From assembly GCF_900496995.4 (NCBI RefSeq), contig NC_044008.1, positions 9,309,276-9,373,275 of the forward strand: DNA of 64,000 bases. Reading direction: 5' to 3'. Positions 14,131 through 25,300 of the stretch are shown piece after piece (the first letter of the stretch is position 1; each line of letters starts with the position of its first letter). Below the pieces are notes generated by a model, which was not told where the DNA came from, did not search any database, and worked only from the letters and a program-made list of their open reading frames with translations. The translations under genes and the position numbers were made by a program. Source of the DNA: Aquila chrysaetos chrysaetos (lineage: Eukaryota > Chordata > Aves > Accipitriformes > Accipitridae).

Positions 14131-17100
14131 ATATTTCTTTATATTTCATATGATTTCTGTTCTGGACTGCTGTTTTAGGGTAAACAACTACAGCATGAAT
14201 ACAACCAGACTTGTGTCACCAGTTCTTTGAGGAAGGACATTCAGCTGGAAGCCTTGAGCTCTGCTTCTAGTTGACAGCAGAGAATGACAGGACTCCCAGC
14301 TAACTCATTTATTTTAAGAAGGAATCAATACAACAAATTTTTATGCCAAAACTTGATGCCAAACAAACTTTTGTTGTGACTCAAATCCCAGCCTCCTCTG
14401 TAAGTCTCATGTGTATCTTTTCATTGTTGTCATAGGGCATCCCTGAATTTCCCATCTTCATCTGGCATCAGTAAGACTAAAATGATATTATAACTTGGCA
14501 AAAACAAAACACTACAGTTAGTAAGTTTGAAGATGAAGGGTTTCCAGTCATGGGAAACTGGAACTTGTGGACTCAGCTGTAACACAAAAAAGGTCATTAG
14601 GTCTCTGTCAGCAGTGATGCAAAAGATGGCATAAATTGGATCTAGGCTTTGGTGAAAATGCAAAATGAGCATAATGTTACTTTCAGAAGAAGACAGTAGG
14701 TATTCTTGGTTTTACAATACACACTGTAAAGTCTACTTGTGATCTTCTTACTTTGGTTTACATAGATGGAGTCTGCTGACTTAACTACAGAATTACTTTT
14801 GACCATCACCTCTCATGAACGCCCTAACAATGATAGGCTGCATACTTCTAATCAGATACTTCACCCTCCTTACAAATACATTATTGAAAATGATGCAGGT
14901 TTACAGAGATTCAGTGTCAGTGAATAGGCATTTTTTCATCAAAGTATCCTAACCTAGTTAGAAAATTTCTGACTCAGTTCTTCTGGCCCACTCAAAACCT
15001 TGAGGCCAGAAAAAATAAAACCATAGAGCAGGGAGGCACTTTCCAAGCCATCACAATAATAACTTTGATGTATTCAGTTTGTTTTTATCCTGATGATGAC
15101 TCATCTCTTGACCTGCTGTAGAGAGCAGAGTGCATGTCTTTTTGTATTGGGGAACCAGGAGCTGTAACAAACTTGGTCATTTTAACTCCTGCTAAATTGT
15201 TTGGAACCCAGAGCTAGGTGAGATGAATCCCATCCTTCATTTCTGATTCTAAACATTACTGTTCATATGGAATAAAATTTGTTATAAAGGCCCATTTTAG
15301 TGAAAAAAAAGAAAGAATTTGAGGACATTACCCATTTTCACTGCCCTAGCAACATGTGTGTGATGCCAGGTATGAGGTCATCTGGGTAGAATATATAGTG
15401 ATATTTAATATCATGAGAGCCAAAGAGAAGAATTAATAATTTAACAAAATCAGTGCTGCAGTGAAAATAAAAGAAAAGAATGATATGAATCTATTTTAGG
15501 GCATTTGATGTTAGATTAGAGCTAATCAATTAGCCATGCAGAATACGTAATAGCCGCTATACTAAGACATCATGCAAAGGCAGTAGATGGACTTTTGAAG
15601 AGTTTCAAAGAGACTTAGACAGCCAAATACATTGAATTCTATTATCTCTTCACTAAATCTTTTTATAACCACAGAGTAATTTCCTTAGCTGGCATACACT
15701 GACATGGTTCAATTGAGCTGAGTGGAACTAAACAGATTTACGAGAGCTCACAGTTAATTCCTTACACCTCTCTTTTCCCCCGTTCTGCTTACACAAGTTA
15801 GCTTGCCTTGCAATTGCAATTTCTTTTGGGTGGCCTCTACATCTTATAAGAGGAAATTCCATGCAGAAGTTATCTTTTAAAATAAGTCTTTCTACTATAT
15901 GTTTCCGTGGTTGAGAATCTCCTTCCTCCCTTATAACTATACTTGGTGATCTCTGAATTTTTTCACATCTGACTACAAGGTGGGGAAGGGGCATTATTAT
16001 TTTTTTGGTTTCCCTTCACAATATGTCATTTTTTTAATGCTTGCTCTGAACACTTGCACATGTGAGTGGTTCTGCTGACTCCATTATTATGTGGGAGCAA
16101 AAAAACTTGCAGAGAACCAGTCCTCTGTGAATAGTGAAAAATGCTTAAAAGTACATTATAACCCCTAGTCATTAGACTCAAATTTCCCAATAAGCCAGCT
16201 TAAAATCTAATGTGAGCTCCCAGATTTCTGCAGCTAACTTTGATAATTTTAGCTGACATTCCTCCAATGGTGTCTTGCACATTCAAATACTTTCTATAGC
16301 CCACAACTGTAGAATAGTTTTTTCACATTTTTTCTCAATTTAAGCAGAGGAGAAAAAACAGATTTTAAATTATTGATTTATTTAATGTTTCCCAGCACTT
16401 CTTTGCTACTTCTTTATATATCAAGACATTGCTAGAAATAGTGGGAAAAGGTTAAAACAATCAAGGGTGATGAAAGTCCTCATGATAATGTAGCTATTGG
16501 TTTTTACGAAGCTGTCAAAAAAGTACTGACAAATGCAAAATTTCAGTATTAACATCATAGCTTAAATAATTTTGTAGTTTTTATCGTAACTTAAACACCT
16601 TTTGGATTTATGTATCTACCAAAAAAGGGGAATCTCTAATATGCATTATGAGCGACAATGTATAGTTCTGTACTTTCACATAAAATTGCTTAATATACAC
16701 CTTTTTAAAAAGGGAATGCATTTCATTCTCCAGTGTTTGAGGCTAGTAAGAAAACTGTCAAACAGTGAACTATTAAGTTTGATGAAGACTGCATTCTTTG
16801 AATACTAAAGCTGCCACTGGGTTTTACATAGTGGTTTGCTTTAATCATTTTTAGCAACTATGTCTTGGATTGCTTAACATGATTTTAATTTATAATGGTA
16901 TTAACACAGCCATTTGTTGCATTGTCACTTTATGGGAACCATGAAATGAAACATGTGAGTTACTGGATTTGGTTTTAGGCACATGGGAAAATTTCGTCAT
17001 CACAAAAATCATTCTCTTGGGACCGAACAGTTCAGACTTGGATTTTTTAACTAAAGCAGGATAGACACTAAATAGTTCAGTAAAAGTCTGTTTTGTGTTG

Positions 17101-18846
17101 GAGCTTCTGTTGGAATAAGAGCCTTGAGAGGCTGAATGTGAATTTAAGTTTTATATTTGTTGTTTGTATTGATACAGAAAAATCCCAAGTGAGCACTGAG
17201 ACCCCATTGACAAATCTATATCTTTATATCAATCATTCTATCAGCAAAATATTTCTTCTTATTTCTCAGCCTGTGGAAACAGACTGCAGAATAAAGCAAG
17301 GAAGTGCCCTAACTACATCATGAGTATTATGTGCAACTACAAATCTGTCTACAGCATTTCCTGCAACATAAGGACTTTCTGATATAAGGGTGATTTTTAT
17401 GATTTTTTTTTTTCTTCCATTTGTCTAATCCCTATTTTAATTCCTGTAGGCTTTTGACATCCACTACAGCCTGTTACAGTATATACCACAGTTTAACTCT
17501 GCACTGTGTGAGCTGTGTGAGCAGGTGCTTCCCCAACAGTTGGGACCTGACATTGGTTAATTTTTTTGACGCTTACTGTTTCTCACATCACAGGAAAGAA
17601 TAAAGAGTCATTTCCAACATGCCGTGACCAAGACTAGCACAGCTAAACTGTATGATGTGCAGTTGTGATAAAGAACCTAAAGGGCAACCGCTAGCTTCAA
17701 AAGTAACTAACAAAGAACATCGGCAATCTCACGGCTTACCTTTATGTCAGCAACCTTACCCAGAAATATTCTTTGGTCAAGCTATTTGAGATCTTGTGGC
17801 ATTGTCCATGACCTCCACCTCCATATTCCTTTAGTCTGTCGGTACACTTGTCAGAAAAAGTCTGTTCTTCTCCAGCATCATCACCCTGAAATTGTCTGCA
17901 ACACAATTGGCCTAAAGAGCTGGAATTCTTGAATTTCCACATGCTGAGAAGGTGGTGAGAGGAAGGATGTATAAAACACATTAAATGATTTTAAGGTGTG
18001 TAGCAGAGAAGAGGCAAGTGGATGTTTAAGCAGTGGCATCTGCATGTTTTCAGGGATATGGGCTAGGTATTCCGCTCACAAAGACCCAAGCCAGCTGCGT
18101 CAGCATGGCAGGCATATCACAAATTTCTCTGAACGTACACTCAGAATCATTTCCAGATTGTCCAGCCTGGCAAAGTGTACGCACTTAGTGATGCTGAGTA
18201 GCATTTATTCATAGCAAATATCTCCCCTGCCATTTTCATCCCTCCTGGGTTTGTTCCACTTGTGACTGTCAAAGCAGAGGGCTACAGACAGGAGGGAGAG
18301 TCCTGAGCGTTTTGTGTGCCTGATAACGGCTCTGCTCTTCCTGAGCCGAGTGTGTCTCACAGGTTACCTGTGACAAGTCCGTACATACACTGCAATATGT
18401 AAACAGCAGTATTGTCTTTCCCTGGAAATGTTCAATATGTATCTGTTAATAGGTTCAATTTTTCTTCACACTTTTTCCAATCTGTTTATTAATCTGTTAC
18501 TCAGGATACTTTCCAAAGAGTAGTGTTTCTGATAGCAAAACACCATATCATTATGAAACTTGAAAAGATGCCAGTTTGCCATGAGATCGGTTACAAAATG
18601 TTTTACACTGGCATTCTAGCCAATTTGATTATCCATCTATTATCCGGGCTTCTTGTTTCCTGTTGCATATTCTTGTTAAGTGCTAAGAACTCCATATAGT
18701 TCCTTCCAGTAAAAATGAAACTCCCTCCTTCTGTAGCAAAGGATTCAGTGTCAATCCTTTATGATAAATAAAGAATGTGACTGCTTATTGATGCTTACTT
18801 GCTACCGAAACTGTTAAGATGCTTATTCAGTATCCTTACCTGATGT

Positions 18847-18889
18847 CCTATACTTCAGGAATTAGGGTAATCAGTATCTGAAGTATAGG
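18847..18889. repeat. inverted repeat, 12-bp arms, 19-base loop
   Basis: CCTATACTTCAG at 18,847-18,858 is matched perfectly by its reverse complement CTGAAGTATAGG at 18,878-18,889. The arms are separated by 19 bases. It could form a short hairpin. No poly-T, element boundary or gene is associated with it. Confidence 0.8.
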
Positions 18890-19703
18890 TAGTCATGTTT
18901 CCAAATTGGAAAACTTTGGATAAAATCTAGGCAAAGCTAATTATTTTGTGTCTCAGAATGGGATTCAGCTCCTGGACTAAACCTAAATTTGAACATCTGC
19001 GTGTAGATGCTTATTTGTGGAACTATGTGCTAAGGTTGCCGCTGTAGCTGCACATGCAGATGTATACTAGGGCACGTCAGATAGCACTAAATTCCTACAT
19101 TTAAGCACCTGTACTGAGTCCAGAGTACAAAAAACCATTTCAGATTATCCTAGAATACAGGCCTATATTTAATTTTACAATGTTAATAATCATAAAACTT
19201 GTCAGTTCAAATGAGAAAGATTAGTAAGGTTAGAAGGAAGCATGAAAAAATACCCAATTACATAGCTTGTTTACAGGGTAGAACACAGTTTAAAAGAACA
19301 TGGTAGGAAATGAGCATTGTGTCCTATTATTTTGATACTTATTTTAGCATCTGAAAATACAAGTGTGCCAACATGATGGTGCACTGGGACATAGCAACTC
19401 AGAGCATTTTAAGAACATCGAATAAAAGCAGTGGGTTGAGTAAATGAAAACATGCTCTCTAATTTCTGCTTTGATTGTTTTATAGTACTGCCAGACAACA
19501 CGTTATTTATAGACTTCAAACATTTTCAGTGAAAAAAAGTTAACTAAGATATGTTCCTTTCATAAAAAGGTCCAGCTACCTTTGCACAGCAGGGTAGGCT
19601 GTTTGTAGATGTGTGATACGGGAAAGGCAGTGGGCTCTGGACACATATAATCCTCCCCAGCAAGGCTTTCAGGCTGTAGTAATCATCCTCACTGACTTAG
19701 ATA

Positions 19704-19729
19704 AGACATTTCTTATTTAAGAAATGTCT
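19704..19729. repeat. near-perfect palindrome, 12-bp arms, 2-base centre
   Basis: AGACATTTCTTA at 19,704-19,715 is followed after TT by its exact reverse complement TAAGAAATGTCT at 19,718-19,729. The centre is only two bases, so this is a 26-bp palindrome, which could be cruciform-forming or a dimeric protein site. No neighbouring gene explains it. Confidence 0.85.
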
Positions 19730-20770
19730 AAAATAATTTTGGCATTATACAAAGTCAGAATTTGTAAAGGAAACTGCATGTTCAGTGTGTCTTCACCCGT
19801 GGGATTTAGATGTGGGCTGCAGAAGGGGTCCTAGAGAGAAGCAGATGAGTGTAAAAGGCAGTTCAGGCTAGCTGGTAACAGCAAGTAAGCCAGCTCTTTC
19901 TGGGTTAGCACACCCCGGGTCCTTGGACTGAAGATGTTGCTTTTGGAAATGCTGCAGCAGGAACGGGTGGTGTTTGCTTAATGTTACAGTCTGCTTTGCA
20001 CCTGGTGCCATCCACTCACAGCAGCTCCCATGCTGCAGCAATAACAGCTTTATCTGCATTCTCCTTTTATCTGATGGGAGGAGACATTTTTTTACATAAC
20101 AAAGCTGTTAATTAGTTCTTGACAAGATTAATAGGGACTTGTTTTGACATAATTAGGGCTAATTGCATTACTCCTGAGGCTAAGGCTGTGCTAGAACAGA
20201 GGCTGACAAGCATTGTAGGTAAACATATATTCAAAAGTACTCCATAAAGAAACCTGTGTTACAAAGGTTTAATAGACATATGCATGCACAAGCTATGTAT
20301 ACAAAGTGTGTTTTATAAGAACACATTGTGTGAAGGAAAAACAATTTTTCAGAGGGTGTAGTGGAGTATAATATAGTGAGTAGTTGTTATTTCTCACAGA
20401 CTACTATATTTCTAGGCTAAATCCCCTGCCTTTATACTTTTGCATATTCAGTGCTAGAAAGAAAGCAAATAAGCTTTTCTGTGGAACTCTTAAAATAAAC
20501 ACTTTGCTAAGGCTAAAACTCTGCCTTCTAACCCCTATATAAAACTGTCATTTGCTTGACTAGGTTATTTGGACGATTAGAACATAACAGGAGGTATTTA
20601 CAGGTAAGTCAGAAAGAAGAGTAACTATCCATATCCTTTAAATCATAAAAATAGTTGTTTAGGCTCTTCCAATGATATTTGTCAAGCTCCACAAGGGTAA
20701 GTGCAAGGCAGGGCTTCATTTAGCACTTCTCTGAACCATTGCCTCTTCACTGGAGGAAATAGGGACTTCG

Positions 20771-21310
20771 GAATCACAGACTCATAGAATGGGTTGGGTT
20801 GGGAGGGACATTTAAAGATCATCTAGTTCCAACTCCCCTGGACACCTTCCACTAGACCAGGTTGCTCAAAGCCCCATCCAACCTGGCCTTGAACACTGCC
20901 AGGGATGGGGCAGCCACAGCTTCTCTGGGCAACCTGTGCCAGTGTGTTACCACCGTCATCATAAAAAAATTCTTCCTTATGTTCAGTCTAAACCTACCCT
21001 CTTTCAGTTTAAAACCATTACCCCCTGTGCTGTCATTACATACCCTAGTGAAAAGTCTTTCTCTGTCTTTCTTACAAGCTCCCTTTACATATTGAAAGGA
21101 CGCAATAAGGTCTCCCTGGAGCCTTCTCTTCTCGAGGCTGAACAACCCCAACTCTCTCAGGCTGTCCTCACAGGAGAGGTGCTCCAGCCCCCTGATCATT
21201 TTTGTGGCCTCCTCTGGACTCACTCTAGTAGGTCCATGTCTTTCTTGTACTGGGGAGCCCACAGCTGGATGCAGTATTCCAAGTGGGGTCTCATAAAAGA
21301 AGCATAAGCG
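20771..21310 (-). mobile_element. CR1 LINE, 5'-truncated, minus orientation
   Basis: This is the best-preserved transposon in the window. The 3' end is near 20,771 (a GAATCACAGACTCATAGAAT-type tail on the plus strand, followed by the GGTTGGGTTGGGAGGGACAT phrase). The element runs leftwards on the minus strand from a 5' truncation near 21,310. On the minus strand, 136 codons remain open (21,262-20,852). They encode the C-terminal tail of CR1 ORF2 with the familiar segments ELGLFSLEKRRL, NGFKLKEGRFRL, HWHRLPREA and FKARLDGALSNLV before a stop. This part lies downstream of the reverse transcriptase core, so the copy cannot move by itself. The open frame and strong match to the CR1 consensus (from memory) suggest a younger insertion than the other copies here. 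Confidence 0.93.
20852..21262 (-). pseudogene. C-terminal remnant of CR1 ORF2 protein
   Basis: This 136-codon frame lies inside the CR1 copy above. It encodes the conserved C-terminal tail of the CR1 ORF2 polyprotein (endonuclease-reverse transcriptase), ending FKARLDGALSNLV. The endonuclease and reverse transcriptase domains are missing because the element is 5'-truncated. The frame begins at a GTG near the truncation point, so there is no genuine start codon. A full ORF2 is many hundreds of residues long, so this is a fossil fragment rather than a gene. Confidence 0.85.
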
Positions 21311-21939
21311 AGGTGTGAATTAAATACAGAGAAATGGACTCAGTATACACTCGCTGGATTAAATTTATTTGACTTAAAAATAGATACTAAGAACAATAAC
21401 CACTGTCTGAGTTTTGATCTGATAAAAACATGTTTTTAAAATCCTACACCAAAAGAGTACGTTATTAGGAATCGGGTCTGAACTTCATTGACTTTAAGAG
21501 AAATAAGCATCACTGAAAGGTTTTATCGATCTGAGAAGAGTGAGGTTTGAGTTCAGACAGCTGAATCTTTCTAAATCTAATGTCTGTCTTTATTATGAAG
21601 TAAAAGAGATTTTTTGAATTATTAAAAGTATCTGTCTTATATCCATTTGCAAAGTGTATATTCTAGACCCATTTTTAAATCTAACCAGCCTGCAAAAAAC
21701 CTACTTTTTTTATATTCCTATTCCATGATGTCTGCTTACTTGCTCATAGTCTCTGATAGACCATCTACTTGAAAATGGCTGCAAAAATGCTTTATATCTG
21801 TAAAGTGTTACCATAAAAATCAATTTTCTTCCTGAGACATAATTACCACTCTTGCAGTTACTTAAAAGCTATGCTCTGTTACACACTCAAAAAGTACAGG
21901 ATATATTGAATGTAATGTCAAAAAAGATAACAGTCATAC

Positions 21940-22345
21940 TAGAAAAAGTACAGAGAGGGACAGCTGATGATCATTGATTTCTGTATGAGAAGTGTCTGAA
22001 TAGATAAAACCTATTTGTCATGAAAAACACTGAAGGGAAGAATATCACTGAGTTCTGCAAAACCATAAGCAGTATGGGAAAAGGTGAACAGGGAGTGACT
22101 GCTGACAAGTTGTCATGATACAGAAGCTTTGGGGCATCAAATACTTTAGCAAGATGCATATTCAAACAATCAAAGGGAGATGACTATTAACAGATAATTA
22201 AACAACGGAACTCATGAAATGTTGTGGACAATCAGTTCCAAAAGCACAACTGACCAATTCATGAAAGGAATGGACCATGGGAGGTTTTCTCACATGAATA
22301 CACTACGTCAAACTCGAGGAGGCTATTTTAGCTGTGAATGAGGTC
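21940..22345 (+). mobile_element. ancient CR1-type LINE relic, plus orientation
   Basis: The degenerate text follows the order of an old amniote CR1 ORF2 C-terminal/3' region. It has a start like GTACAGAGAGGGACAGCTGA, a middle with AAGGTGAACAGGGAGTGA, then GGAACTCATGAAATGTTGTG (the 'WNSLP' position of CR1). It finishes with a phrase like CCAATTCATGAAAGGAATGG and GGAGGCTATTTTAGC. Many substitutions and frameshifts have removed any reading frame. It is far more diverged than the minus-strand copy 600 bases to the left. Boundaries are approximate. Confidence 0.6.
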
Positions 22346-25300
22346 TTTGGCACAGGTTCTTCAAGAGTATTCTTGCATAAAAGTACCACCTGCTTGCCTA
22401 TTTTCCTGTGACTACCCACTGTTGGAGACCAGATACTCATAGGGATGGGCCTTTTTTCTGTTCCAGGACTGCTGTTTTAAGGTTCCGGGAAGATTCTTTT
22501 TTTTTTTTAATTAGACATGGTGTTCAATGTGTTAAATCATAAGAGGCCTTGCAGTTCAGATAAGGTATGAAGGGTGGAGCTTAAGGAGGGAAAAAGTCAA
22601 AAGTAGACTTGAAATTCTGACTCCCTGGTTGTTTATATGGTAGTTTAACCCAACCTGTGAATTAAGTAAAACAAAGCTAGCCTGGATGTGGGCTGTTTGG
22701 TAGGCCAGCCGTGTCCTTGGGAACCAGCCTAAACAGATGGCCACTATGCACTGGTGCCAATGGAGGAAACTGGCCATTTAGGAAAGTTTCCTCCTGCCCG
22801 TCTGCCCAAGCTTGCTAGCGTGTTTAGAGTCAAAGGGAGTAGGCCTTTTGAAAAGTCTCATTTTTGCATCCCTGGAACAAATAGCATGCTCTGACCACTT
22901 AACTATAATAGCTTATGGGTTCAGTGCTCCAATATGAACCACCTCATCTGGAGCTTTAATCTCAGTGCTAGAATAGTGCATTTGGCTTAGACGGCAAGAA
23001 CAAAAGAAAGTGTCTTGAGAGCGAGGAGCTGTGAAGTAACCACATGTAACATTTCTGAAGTAAAGCACATTTGTAAAGCTTCAAACTGATCTCTTGCTAA
23101 AAAGAGAGCACATTCTTGTACAAACAGTATTCCTTTCTTCTTAAACTTGAGTACAACTGTCCCAGTCTTGACCTTATCCAACTGTATAGAAAGTTTTCTA
23201 TGTGATAAGTATGACTTAAATTCAGATGTTGAAAATTTTACCCCTATTTTTTCTAAGCCTTGTTTTTAACCACATGTATGAAACATTAAGTCTTCAAAAC
23301 TTTATACCAAAATTCTGAGAGCAGGTAATTTTATCATTAAATGGTTATAAGGAAGCACATACTCAGATTTAAAAACTATGTGCCAGGAAACTCCCTATGC
23401 TACTTGAAACAAAACCAGTTTGCCTGAAGTTAGTATTCACAGCTACAAAGAGATGACAGGTGATCTCAGAAGGCATTTTCAGCATCTGAATGCTGCATTA
23501 AGGATCCCAAGCCATCATTTAGGTGCCACTAACATTCATCAAATTCCCACCTAAACCTGTAGGTACCTTAAGGGCCTAATTTAACAGATTAAGGGGTTAG
23601 TCACAGAACTTTGTCATCGTGATGCTTTTTCTGTTCTTAATGGACAGAAAGTAGCTCCTACAGGCAGACTCCAAGTGGCTGCATTAGGCTTCTGCTCCGA
23701 AATGCCCTGCAAAGCAAATCCTTTTTCTCAGCAGGGAATGAAAAGGTAGCGGTGGACATTAGTCTCCTTCATGTTATCTTTTGTGATTATTCCACATAAT
23801 TTCCCATGTGAATCTAAATGGAGAAACTCCAGAGCAGAAGAAGGTTCCCGATCTGAGTGTAAATCTTAGCCTGTCCTAACTCCACATGAAAGTGGGATTT
23901 AAACACACCCCAGACATCTCCCAAATCTTGTTTACCGGGGAAAGATAACTGAGGCACAGGCTGGCTGTTGTCTACGGTGAACTTTTAAGAGGTCTTTGTT
24001 TTGAAACACTGCAGGGTTTTCTTTGGTGCAGAGCTACAGGTCAGTTTAGGATCAGCCCAGGACATTTGCATTTCTGTGGCAGGAAATGTCTATTTTGAGG
24101 ATGTCCAGAGGCAAGGTGCTAAACTCCTGCCTTCATCCTCCTGCATGACTTCATCCTCTTGTCTTGCCTAGCCCACCTGCGTGACCTGAGCCAATAGACC
24201 TGCTTACAGCATGTCTAACTCCGAAACAGGCCAATAAATACAATGTTGGTACCTTCCCACACACTCAATATATTCTAGGATGTAGATTTCTTTCTTCTGC
24301 CTGAGATTAAAACTCATTTTGTATGAAGTAGTTGACTATTCATTTGAGCGGCAAGTAGAATGTAATTTTCTGTACAATCCTGCTTGTGTTTCTGTTAGAA
24401 TTAGCTATAAGGTTAATTAAATCACAGGGAGATGCATGTTCAAGGCTTTTCTTAAAGAAAATCTGTTATATGTCTAAATCAAACTGAAAGATTTCTTTTC
24501 AAAACCTCCTGCAAACTGGAACATGGAGAAAGTTTTTCTAAAATTATTTTTAACAAAACTTAGGGTCTTTTTAATGATCAATTTTTTTTTGGTGGTGCTT
24601 TTCTTTTTCAGAAAAGAGAAAGTTTCCTGAAATCCTGAAAATAGTCTTTGAAATTAGAAAAGGCAAAACTAGCAGCCACCTCTCTCCCCTTCCTCAGCAC
24701 TTCCCAGGTGCCAGAGCTATTCCCACCACCCTCAAAGCCCCTCCCAAACCCTTTCCTCTTCCTCACAGGAATGCTCCAATCCCAAACCTCTTACTTCCTT
24801 CCCACTGCCCCTTCCAGGCTCCTCACCATGAGATGTAAAGTGTCTTTTTCTACAGGACTGGGCAGCCCAGCCAGCAGTCCAGTACCCACTGGCTGAGCAG
24901 ACAGGGTGCTCAGCAGTGAGCTGGCTATTGCTTAGCAAGGAGGCTGAACAAGGAATTTTAATAGTGAAATAGTGAAAACATGTTGTTTGATGAGCCCGAG
25001 CAGTTAATAACCCGTGTGATGCGCAGAAGTGAACTGGATGACTTCTCTGCATCCTTTTCTCTCCTATTTTCAAATATACTCGCCCAGAGCCAACTCAGCC
25101 TCTGCTGTTCCCAAGTGCAAACCTGATGATGAAAGAACTGAGCAGCATTCAGGATGGGCTCCAGAGAAGTCAGGGGCACCAGAAACCTTGCTTGCTTTGA
25201 AAATGAAAAAGTCTTACTTACCTATTTAACAAACACAACAAGCAAAACCAATCCAAGAAATCACCTAGCAAAACATTGCACAGGGCATTTCATTCTCCAC

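Larger units (their letters stand above)
14131..20770. other. gene-free stretch with small inverted repeats
   Basis: No gene or recognisable transposon is visible. The longest open frames are under 90 codons and unrelated to known families by eye. The items worth noting are two perfect 12-bp inverted repeats (18,847-18,889 and 19,704-19,729) and a cluster of TAAT-core motifs at 20,108-20,170, each listed separately. Confidence 0.55.

Noticed and set aside
20862..21307. Plus-strand open frames of 77 and 123 codons over the CR1 copy
   Set aside because: They are antisense shadows of the minus-strand CR1 ORF2 remnant.
22420..22860. Possible solitary LTR region
   Set aside because: No TG...CA ends, target duplication or primer-binding site could be located, so there is no support for an LTR call.
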